Part shown: positions 1-5,031 of the stretch, in pieces | How the letters are laid out: the number at the start of each line of letters is the position of its first letter | How positions within the stretch are numbered: position 1 is the stretch's first letter | Source of the DNA: Bacteroidota bacterium | GTDB lineage: Bacteria; Bacteroidota; Bacteroidia; CAILMK01 | Assembly: GCA_013287095.1 (NCBI GenBank) | Contig: JABDEJ010000089.1 | Coordinates: 1-8,128, forward strand | Direction: 5' to 3' | Length of the DNA: 8,128 bases | Notes under the pieces: generated by a model | Seen by the model: the letters and a program-made list of their open reading frames with translations, nothing else | What the model was told of the DNA's origin: nothing | The model's database searches: none | Translations under genes and position numbers: made by a program

Positions 1-372
1 AATATCCTTCTTTTGTGGTGGAATGCTGGAATCCACCAATAAAAATACGTTTTTCAGGTTGTCTCTATAGAGAAAATATTCGTGGATATTTTTCAACCAG
101 AGTTCTCGTTGCAATTGGGAAATCTGTGCAAATCCATATCCAGGCAAGTCAACCAGGTACCAGGCTTCATTGATCAAAAAATGATTGATATTGCGTGTTT
201 TGCCCGGTTTTTTGGAAGTCAGGGCCAGTTTATTATGCCCCGTAATCATATTAATCAGGGACGATTTACCCACATTTGATCTTCCGATAAATGCAAATTC
301 GGGCAAGGATGTTACAGGGCAACCTTTTATATCAGGACAGCTTTGAATATATTTTGCGGAATGGATTTGCAA
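1..372 (-). CDS. engB: EngB/YsxC (YihA) ribosome-assembly GTPase, 3' end cut by the window edge
   Basis: TRAFAC-class GTPase needed for late assembly of the large ribosomal subunit; it acts in the cytoplasm. The window holds the first 124 residues of a family usually about 200 long; the C-terminal part, with the G4 (TKxD) and G5 motifs, lies beyond base 1. Visible motifs are the G1 P-loop GRSNVGKS at residues 30-37, the switch I region PGKTRNINH at 56-64 with Thr59, and G3 DLPGYG at 75-80. FAFIG before the P-loop and HFLINEAWYLVDLPG are characteristic of EngB rather than Era or Der. The start is a TTG at 370-372: an in-frame stop lies five codons upstream, the next ATG is residue 42, inside the G domain, and the resulting N-terminus (MQIHSAKYIQS) resembles the usual EngB opening. 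The gene is divergent from ubiE. Identity is certain, the start very likely. Confidence 0.96.
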   Translation of the reverse strand, partial: MQIHSAKYIQSCPDIKGCPVTSLPEFAFIGRSNVGKSSLINMITGHNKLALTSKKPGKTRNINHFLINEAWYLVDLPGYGFAQISQLQRELWLKNIHEYFLYRDNLKNVFLLVDSSIPPQKKDI

Positions 373-403
373 GAGTTGGATTGATTATTGTTGGAAAAGA
401 AAG

Positions 404-411
404 CAAAATTA
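404..411 (-). promoter_or_regulatory. Probable -7 box for engB
   Basis: Read on the minus strand this is TAATTTTG, a full match to the Bacteroidota -7 consensus TAnnTTTG. It would place transcription start about 25 bases before the TTG start of engB. I see no good TTTG -33 element at the expected distance; that position falls at the edge of the left arm of the inverted repeat (428-448). The assignment rests on the -7 match and the position only. Confidence 0.4.
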
Positions 412-427
412 GGCAAACCGATTTACT

Positions 428-571
428 TTGCCCTGACCCTAAAGGGAATCTCCGCATGTTCTATTATGATTTTTATTCTTATAATAATGACTTGATAACT
501 TTCAGCAAGAAAGATCAACATCCAAAATATTGAAGAATAGTCACCAATGGTTCCCTTTAGGGTCAGGGCAA
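428..571. repeat. Perfect 21-bp inverted repeat flanking 102 bp (REP-doublet/REPIN-like)
   Basis: The arms at 428-448 and 551-571 are exact reverse complements over 21 bases. Their core is CCCTGACCCTAAAGGG in the left arm and CCCTTTAGGGTCAGGG in the right arm. Each arm contains its own short palindrome (CCCTAAAGGG), a layout typical of REP elements, and the head-to-head arrangement around an AT-rich interior resembles a REP doublet or a small MITE. Pairing stops cleanly outside the arms and at the first inner base. No clear target-site duplication is visible; a TAC at 424-426 and 572-574 is too short to count. No transposase is in the window. The repeat itself is certain, its class is inferred. 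Confidence 0.93.
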
Positions 572-627
572 TACGCCGAAAAGATATGCGAAGCAATAGT
601 TTTAGTCTTGAATGACTCTCATATTGT

Positions 628-656
628 TTTGGTTAATCTTTATTGGTGTAAATTTG
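628..656 (+). promoter_or_regulatory. Bacteroidota-type promoter for ubiE-porT
   Basis: TTTG at 628-631 and TAAATTTG at 649-656 match the phylum's -33 (TTTG) and -7 (TAnnTTTG) consensus, separated by 17 bases, within the 17-23 range reported for Bacteroides and Flavobacterium. Transcription would start near 663, giving a leader of only about 16 bases before the TTG start at 679. No other site in the spacer matches as well on this strand. Confidence 0.6.
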
Positions 657-678
657 CTCAATATTATAAGCTAAGTAT

Positions 679-1404
679 TTGAAACAGGTTCTTCCATATT
701 CAGGTTCCATTGCCACTAAAAGCGAACAGGTAGGTAAAATGTTTGACGACATTTCACCCAGTTATGACTTTTTGAACCATACCCTTAGTTTTGGGATCGA
801 CAAGCTCTGGCGAAAAAAAGTTGTGAAACTTGTAAATGCAAGCCATCCTGATTCTATTCTCGATATTGCCACTGGTACAGGGGACCTTGCCATTGCCCTT
901 GCCAAAACCGATACCGGTATGATAACTGGTGTAGATATATCAGAAGGGATGCTGAAAATAGGCCGGGAAAAGGTTTATGCCAAAGGCCTTCAAAACAAGG
1001 TTGTGCTGGAGCAGGGCAATTCGGAATTTTTACGTTTTGCTGACAATAGTTTTGATGCCGTAACCGTTAGTTTTGGAGTCAGGAATTTTGAAAATATCAA
1101 TAAAGGTTTGACTGAGATTTTCCGGGTATTGAAACCTGGTGGGTCATTGACCATTCTTGAGTTTTCACATCCCGGATCGTTTCCAATGAAACAACTATAT
1201 CATATATACTTTACAATAATCTGTCCGGCATTCGGAAGGGTGGTTTCTAAAAACCCCAGGGCGTATTCGTATCTGCACGAATCAGTAGCTGCATTCCCAT
1301 CAGGACAGGATTTTATTAATCTTTTAACAGAAACAGGTTTCAATAACACCTCATGGAAAGCTTTAACATTAGGAATATCTACCATATACAGCGCCAGAAA
1401 ATAG
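679..1404 (+). CDS. ubiE: Demethylmenaquinone methyltransferase (UbiE/MenG)
   Basis: SAM-dependent C-methyltransferase for the last step of menaquinone synthesis (demethylmenaquinone to menaquinone), acting at the inner face of the cytoplasmic membrane. It could also serve ubiquinone synthesis elsewhere, but Bacteroidota normally use menaquinone, so menG is the functional equivalent. At 241 residues it has full family length. Motifs: the UbiE signature YDFLNHTLSFGIDKLWR at 29-45, SAM-binding motif I LDIATGTGDLA at 61-71, acidic end of strand 2 GVDIS at 84-88, SFGVRNF at 131-137, and RVLKPGG at 149-155. The start is TTG at 679: an in-frame stop lies at 667-669 and the next ATG is residue 21, inside the conserved GKMFD region. 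A consensus promoter lies just upstream. The 3' end overlaps the porT frame by 52 bases, so the two are probably co-transcribed. Confidence 0.95.
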   Translation: MKQVLPYSGSIATKSEQVGKMFDDISPSYDFLNHTLSFGIDKLWRKKVVKLVNASHPDSILDIATGTGDLAIALAKTDTGMITGVDISEGMLKIGREKVYAKGLQNKVVLEQGNSEFLRFADNSFDAVTVSFGVRNFENINKGLTEIFRVLKPGGSLTILEFSHPGSFPMKQLYHIYFTIICPAFGRVVSKNPRAYSYLHESVAAFPSGQDFINLLTETGFNNTSWKALTLGISTIYSARK

Positions 1405-2117
1405 TAATTATCCTATTGGTGTTGTTTTGTGCCGGCAAGGCTTCCGGCCAGGCCCTCAATAAGCAGTTCTATGAATATGACCGTTTCATCCATTTTGGCT
1501 TTACCATTGGGTTTAATTATTCGTCATTGAAATACGATTTTAACCCAAAATACTGGCCAAACCATCAAACCCCTGCGGATACCATTTTAAAGGTAAACGC
1601 ACAAGGAACAGCAGGATTTACCCTTGGAGCTGTTTGCGATCTTCATCTTGGCGCACCTAAAAGTTTTCTAAGGGATCATTTCGATCTCAGGGTTATACCA
1701 ACCCTTTGCCTCACGGAGCGGGATTTTTATTTTACAATGAAAGACCAAAGTATCACTACAAAGCAGATTGAAAGTGCATTTGTTGATGCCCCGGTTTTGT
1801 TGAAAATGAAATCGGACCGTTTCGGAAATTTGCGTTTTTATGTGATTGGAGGCGGAGAGTATTCTTATGACCTTTCGTCAACCGCAGGAGCAGCAATTAA
1901 CCCTGCCAACCCAAAGATATCAATATACCCAAACAACATTGCCTATCAGTTTGGGGCAGGACTTGATATGTATTTCCCGTTCTTTAAATTCTCACCTGAA
2001 ATCAAGATCTCCCAGGGTCTTAATAATGTCCTGGTTCCTCAGAATACGATCTACTCAAATATTTTTAGCCGATTCAGGTCTAATTTTGTGTATTTCTCGC
2101 TGTATTTTGAAGGGTAA
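1353..2117 (+). CDS. porT: PorT/SprT-family outer-membrane protein (type IX secretion/gliding)
   Basis: PorT (SprT in gliding species) is needed for type IX secretion, which exports proteins with C-terminal sorting domains across the outer membrane; its exact role is unclear. The 254-residue product has a positively charged start, a hydrophobic stretch IVIILLVLFCAG at 17-28 and a likely signal peptidase site near SGQA (31-34). The mature part is rich in alternating beta strands: IHFGFTIGFNYS (46-57), AGFTLGAVCDLHLG (87-100), FDLRVIPTLCL (110-120), FVDAPVLLKMKS (143-154), FYVIGGGEYSYDL (162-174), and the family-typical GLDMYFPFFKFSPEIKISQGLNN (203-225). It ends in an aromatic strand (FVYFSLYFEG), as outer-membrane barrels do. 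ATG 1353 is the only sensible start, because no start codon precedes the signal peptide later; it puts the first 17 codons inside ubiE in another frame, suggesting translational coupling. The family call comes from recalled similarity; a generic PorT-like barrel is the alternative. Confidence 0.84.
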   Translation: MESFNIRNIYHIQRQKIVIILLVLFCAGKASGQALNKQFYEYDRFIHFGFTIGFNYSSLKYDFNPKYWPNHQTPADTILKVNAQGTAGFTLGAVCDLHLGAPKSFLRDHFDLRVIPTLCLTERDFYFTMKDQSITTKQIESAFVDAPVLLKMKSDRFGNLRFYVIGGGEYSYDLSSTAGAAINPANPKISIYPNNIAYQFGAGLDMYFPFFKFSPEIKISQGLNNVLVPQNTIYSNIFSRFRSNFVYFSLYFEG

Positions 2118-2142
2118 GCCAATTAAATTCATAGGGGCTTAC
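2114..2142 (+). terminator. Hairpin at the end of porT, possible terminator
   Basis: GTAAGCC (2114-2120) and GGCTTAC (2136-2142) form a perfect 7-bp stem around a 15-base loop, with the porT stop codon (2115-2117) inside the left arm. Only a short interrupted T stretch (ATTTTG) follows, so intrinsic termination would be weak at best. The position, directly at the end of a convergent transcription unit, is the main argument. Confidence 0.3.
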
Positions 2143-2201
2143 ATGAATTTTGATTGTAAGGTACCAGCAACATATTTGTAACTCGTCTTAGCTACTGATG
2201 T

Positions 2202-2216
2202 ACTGATGCTATCAGT
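2202..2216. other. Short hairpin between convergent genes
   Basis: ACTGAT-GCT-ATCAGT is a perfect 6-bp stem with a 3-base loop, preceded by a tandem duplication of TACTGATG (2193-2208). It lies 12 bases beyond the stop codon of the minus-strand membrane-protein gene and could help end transcription from either side. It lacks a GC-rich stem and a proper T-run, so a terminator role is only a guess. Confidence 0.3.
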
Positions 2217-2227
2217 TTGAGCACCTT

Positions 2228-2716
2228 TTACTCCCGTTTATTTTTAAGTAATTCAATATCCCTGATCAGGTTTTGAAGCTGCATTTCAATTCCGGTTAGG
2301 ACAGTTTGCGTCTTTTCTCCATAGACCAGGTGCTTGCCGTCGCCTTTTTCAATGTCGTCCACGTCTCCCTGTATTTCATCTATATCTTCCTGAATTTCAT
2401 CAATATCCTTTTGTATTTCATCTACGTCTTCCTGCATTTCATCTACATCTACCTGAATCTCGTCAATATCTTTTTCCACTTCTTTCAAACTGTGAGTGTT
2501 GCGATTTACAGCCATCTGTATAAAAATAGCCATGTATATTGCCTCGAGGGATACAACCGTTGTAACAACTAATAAAACATGATCAAGCCCTATGCCAAAA
2601 AGTGTCAGAGCAAAACTGACTGTAAAAAGAATCGTGTGCACTATAAGGGAAGATACTGAGCCGATCCACATCATTGCACGGTCAACAAAACTATTTTGTG
2701 GAGTGGTCTCAGTCAT
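2228..2716 (-). CDS. Small two-helix membrane protein with acidic heptad-repeat coiled coil (DUF1003-like?)
   Basis: I do not recognise a defined function. From the ATG at 2714-2716 it encodes 162 residues. Two hydrophobic segments (about 18-41, MWIGSVSSLIVHTILF..., and 46-68, VLLVVTTVVSLEAIYMAIFI) are followed by VNRNTHSL. The second segment and its NR ending recall DUF1003 and low-affinity iron-permease-like proteins, but only loosely. Next come six tandem heptads of the form D-[IV]-D-E-[IM]-Q-x (residues 83-124), with Ile/Val and Ile/Met at a/d spacing and about half of all residues acidic, then a linker and a short C-terminal helix. A TTG 15 bases further upstream (2731) would also be in frame; the ATG is preferred. 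The gap to rny is 36 bases with no promoter-like site, so co-transcription with rny is likely. Expected topology: inner-membrane hairpin with a cytoplasmic coiled-coil tail that probably oligomerises. Confidence 0.83.
   Translation of the reverse strand: MTETTPQNSFVDRAMMWIGSVSSLIVHTILFTVSFALTLFGIGLDHVLLVVTTVVSLEAIYMAIFIQMAVNRNTHSLKEVEKDIDEIQVDVDEMQEDVDEIQKDIDEIQEDIDEIQGDVDDIEKGDGKHLVYGEKTQTVLTGIEMQLQNLIRDIELLKNKRE
2345..2470 (-). repeat. Six imperfect 21-bp tandem repeats encoding acidic heptads
   Basis: On the minus strand six 21-base units follow each other in frame, each close to GATATAGATGAAATACAGGA plus one base and each encoding one coiled-coil heptad. The middle four are the most alike; the first and last have diverged (GAC/GAG codons, and DVDDIEK in the last). 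This looks like growth by in-frame duplication, and copy number could differ between strains. Confidence 0.9.
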
Positions 2717-2752
2717 GATGGTATTTAGCAAGAAGATTAGCGCACTAAACTT

Positions 2753-4315
2753 CTATTTCGCAAACGAAACAGCCCTCTTCTCTCTTATCACAGTAACTTT
2801 AATCTGTCCTGGATAGGTCATTTCTTCCTGTATTTTGGATGAAATATCGTAAGCCAGGGTATCTGCATCGGTATCCGAAACCTTTTCGCTTTCTACTATG
2901 ACCCGCAATTCGCGGCCTGCCTGGATAGCATAGGTCTTTTGAACGCCATCATAAGACATCGCTATCGTTTCGAGGTCTTTCAGCCTTTTGATATAAGATT
3001 CGAATACTTCTCTTCTCGCACCCGGCCTGGCACCCGACATCGCATCACAAACCTGAATGATGGGCGAGATAGGATCCGTCATTTCCATTTCATCGTGGTG
3101 AGCGCCAATAGCGTTGACGATCGAGGGGTGTTCTTTGAATTTTTCAGCAAGCCTGGCACCTAACAATGCGTGCGGCAACTCCGGATCCTCATCAGATACC
3201 TTGCCTATATCGTGAAGCAAACCAGCCCTCTTGGCCATTTTTGCATTCATTCCAAGTTCTGCCGCCATAATCGCACAGAAATTAGCTACTTCGCGACTGT
3301 GCTGTAAAAGGTTTTGACCATAAGAAGAGCGGTATCTCATTTTACCTACTAAACGTACCAGTTCCGGATGCAAACCATGTACACCAAGGTCAATACAGGT
3401 TCTTTCGCCTATTTCTACCAGTTCCTCTTCAATTTGTTTCCGGGTTTTCTCCACTACTTCTTCAATACGTGCAGGATGGATACGACCATCTGACACGAGC
3501 CTGTGCAATGCAAGTCGGGCAATTTCCCTTCTTACGGGGTCAAATGCTGATAAAATAATCGCTTCCGGTGTATCGTCAACGATGATTTCTACGCCTGTGG
3601 CAGCTTCCAGTGCACGGATGTTACGACCTTCACGGCCAATGATACGGCCTTTTATTTCATCATTTTCAATATTAAATACGGATATGCAGTTTTCAATGGC
3701 CTGCTCTGTAGCTACCCTTTGAACAGTTTGCATCACGATTTTCTTCGCTTCTTTGGTAGCAGTAAGCTTGGCTTCATCAATGATATCCTTGATATAACCC
3801 TTGGATTTTGATTTTGCCTCTTCCTTAAGACTCTCAATAAGCTGTTGTTTAGCATCTTCGCCTGTCATACCGGCTATTTTTTCAAGCTGGGTCACCTGTT
3901 GCTTGTGCATTTTGTCCACTTCATCCTTGCGGATCTGCATAGCTTCGGATTGCTTGGCGAGTTTCGACTTGAACTCCTCTACTTCATTTTCTTTTCTTTG
4001 AAGCTCTTCGAGTTTTTTATTGATGGTTTGCTCTTTTTGCTTTACCCGGTTTTCGTTGGCTACAATGCCCTGGTTTCTTTTGTTTACTTCTTCCTCATGC
4101 TCCGCCTTCATCTTTAGAAAGTTCTCACGGGTTTCGAGGATTTTGTTTTTCTTGATGATTTCAGCCTTTTCATTTACTTCATCCAGCATTTCCTTCTCTT
4201 TCTTCTGGAGATCTACATCATTGGCTTTGATCTTTCCTGATAGTGCGCTTTTGGTGATGAAAAAAGTAACTACTGCGCCAACAACCAGCGCACCGATAAT
4301 TAATAAAATGTCCAT
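2753..4315 (-). CDS. rny: Ribonuclease Y
   Basis: Membrane-anchored endoribonuclease that starts mRNA decay. The 520 residues show the full RNase Y layout: an N-terminal membrane helix ([19 protein letters not shown], 2-20), a long charged coiled coil (about 28-205), a KH RNA-binding domain with [15 protein letters not shown] at 223-237, and an HD phosphohydrolase domain at about 330-430. The HD metal ligands are visible as His339 (LLQHSREVA), His368-Asp369 (LLHDIGK), His406/407 (GAHHDE) and Asp424 ([15 protein letters not shown]). The C-terminal domain ends in [12 protein letters not shown], as in the family. The start is ATG 4313-4315, which gives the standard short N-terminus before the membrane helix; an in-frame TTG 54 bases upstream would add an unusual 18-residue extension and is not favoured. 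zapA lies 117 bases upstream on the same strand and a small membrane coiled-coil gene 36 bases downstream. Nothing is missing or broken. Confidence 0.98.
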   Translation of the reverse strand: MDILLIIGALVVGAVVTFFITKSALSGKIKANDVDLQKKEKEMLDEVNEKAEIIKKNKILETRENFLKMKAEHEEEVNKRNQGIVANENRVKQKEQTINKKLEELQRKENEVEEFKSKLAKQSEAMQIRKDEVDKMHKQQVTQLEKIAGMTGEDAKQQLIESLKEEAKSKSKGYIKDIIDEAKLTATKEAKKIVMQTVQRVATEQAIENCISVFNIENDEIKGRIIGREGRNIRALEAATGVEIIVDDTPEAIILSAFDPVRREIARLALHRLVSDGRIHPARIEEVVEKTRKQIEEELVEIGERTCIDLGVHGLHPELVRLVGKMRYRSSYGQNLLQHSREVANFCAIMAAELGMNAKMAKRAGLLHDIGKVSDEDPELPHALLGARLAEKFKEHPSIVNAIGAHHDEMEMTDPISPIIQVCDAMSGARPGARREVFESYIKRLKDLETIAMSYDGVQKTYAIQAGRELRVIVESEKVSDTDADTLAYDISSKIQEEMTYPGQIKVTVIREKRAVSFAK

Positions 4316-4341
4316 TCTACATAGATATTTATAGGTTATAC

Positions 4342-4432
4342 AAAATGCAGGGACTAAACCGGGTATCAATCAGGAACCTGATAGCTAAAGAAGATGGCGA
4401 ATAAAAGGAAGGATTAAACCCTGATGCGGGCC
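4342..4432 (-). ncRNA. Candidate structured RNA between zapA and rny (6S-like by position)
   Basis: The 117-base zapA-rny spacer, read on the minus strand, can fold into one long arm. The segment CAGGGTTTAATCC (4423-4411) pairs with GGTTTAGTCCCTG (4360-4348) in 11 pairs (one G-U) broken by two U-U mismatches. Inside lie an open stretch that is pyrimidine-rich on its 5' side and an internal hairpin, ATCAGG-TT-CCTGAT (4382-4369). A short T-run (CATTTTG) follows the closing stem. 6S RNA genes sit next to zapA (ygfE) in gamma-proteobacteria, and Bacteroidota have their own compact 6S-Flavo class of roughly this size; a rod with an internal bubble fits that idea. The bubble here is lopsided (about 28 and 8 bases) and I cannot match a consensus from memory, so it could equally be an rny leader structure or chance pairing. 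Confidence 0.36.
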
Positions 4433-4717
4433 TTATATTTCTAAAAGCATTTTTTCCATTTCGGCAATATCGCTCGAAATATTAATATCTTCAATCCATT
4501 GTTTGTCTTTGAATTGAATAATCTCGACTGCGAATTGCAAAGCTACCATTGATAAAAGATTGGCCTTATCTGCGAGTTGATAATCATCCCGGTAAGCCCT
4601 TACTTTATCATTTACCATTTTGGCAGCCATCCTGATTTTTGGTTCATCCTCCACTGTCACTTTCAGAGGGTAAACCACATCAGCTATATTTACTTTTATA
4701 GAAACGTCATCCATCAT
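4433..4717 (-). CDS. zapA: Cell division protein ZapA
   Basis: ZapA is a small cytoplasmic protein that bundles FtsZ filaments and stabilises the division ring. The 94 residues fit the family: an N-terminal beta hairpin (IKVNIADVVYPLKV, 7-20), the EPKIRMAAKMVNDKVRAY helix (25-42), which corresponds to the conserved EE-xR-AA-xxIN region, and LLSMVALQFAVEI (54-66) leading into a C-terminal coiled-coil helix. Two ATG codons stand in tandem at the start (4715-4717 and 4712-4714); either may be used. The stop of the upstream coiled-coil gene is 11 bases away, so this is one transcription unit with it and pheT. ZapA sequences are short and divergent, but the alignment of features and the typical neighbourhood make the call firm. 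Confidence 0.92.
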   Translation of the reverse strand: MMDDVSIKVNIADVVYPLKVTVEDEPKIRMAAKMVNDKVRAYRDDYQLADKANLLSMVALQFAVEIIQFKDKQWIEDINISSDIAEMEKMLLEI

Positions 4718-4728
4718 TTACACGCCGG

Positions 4729-5031
4729 TTAATCCTTCAACAAAGCAATAACCGCTTCAATTTCTCTGATATACTCGTCCAGCCTTTGCCTGAGGTCGGC
4801 TGCTTTCCCTGCTCCGTCTTCCTCAAGCGCTCTGCTCAAGTGCAAATTTATATCCTTATTTTGTATTTCCTCAATTTTTTTATTCGCCGCACCCAATTCG
4901 TCCAAAAGCCTTTTGTTTTCAATGTCAAGGCTTTTATTCTCAGATTTGAGTTGAAGATATTGCACCGACAGCCTGGCAATTTTCTTCTTTATCTCGCCGA
5001 TGCGGCTATTCTGATTCTCTATTCCGGGCAT
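4729..5031 (-). CDS. Small coiled-coil protein between pheT and zapA
   Basis: This 100-residue, highly charged protein has no signal peptide or membrane segment. Residues about 10-60 read as continuous heptads (IGEIKKKIARLSVQYLQLK..., LDIENKRLLDELGAANKKIEEIQ) and a second helix follows at about 75-99 (GKAADLRQRLDEYIREIEAVIALL). The start codon overlaps the pheT stop as TAATG, sharing one base, which points to translational coupling; zapA begins 11 bases after its stop. A gene of this size and type at this place is common in Bacteroidota and is usually annotated as hypothetical. By position and shape it could be a ZapB-like partner of ZapA in the division ring, but I see no diagnostic ZapB motif, and coiled-coil similarity alone is weak evidence. 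Confidence 0.86.
   Translation of the reverse strand: MPGIENQNSRIGEIKKKIARLSVQYLQLKSENKSLDIENKRLLDELGAANKKIEEIQNKDINLHLSRALEEDGAGKAADLRQRLDEYIREIEAVIALLKD

Larger units (their letters stand above)
373..678. other. Divergent engB/ubiE intergenic region with no convincing gene
   Basis: This 306-base spacer separates the two TTG-started divergent genes. It holds the probable engB -7 box, the 21-bp inverted repeat pair (428-448 and 551-571) with its AT-rich 102-base interior, and the ubiE promoter. An 80-codon open frame (291-533, plus strand) runs through it but lies half antisense to engB and resembles no family I know. The stretch between the right arm and the ubiE promoter (572-627) shows nothing recognisable. 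Confidence 0.7.

Noticed and set aside
291..533. An 80-codon plus-strand open frame between engB and ubiE
   Set aside because: Its first third is antisense to the conserved engB start, it reads through the left inverted-repeat arm, and the product resembles no known family.
1846..2181. A 111-codon plus-strand frame overlapping the end of porT
   Set aside because: It is out of frame within the conserved FPFFKFSPEIK region of porT and its product is low-complexity, with no recognisable fold.
2306..2572. An 88-codon plus-strand frame with a hydrophobic, repeated product
   Set aside because: It is the antisense reading of the 21-bp heptad repeats in the minus-strand membrane-protein gene; GAT/GAA codons read backwards give ATC/TTC and so a false membrane protein.
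3801..4334. Several Ser/Phe/Leu-rich plus-strand frames opposite the start of rny
   Set aside because: They mirror the Lys/Glu-rich coiled-coil codons of RNase Y; reverse complements of AAA/GAA runs always give such hydrophobic frames.
4316..4369. An 18-residue N-terminal extension of RNase Y from an upstream TTG
   Set aside because: RNase Y normally starts directly before its membrane helix, the downstream ATG gives exactly that, and the extension would overlap the possible RNA structure.
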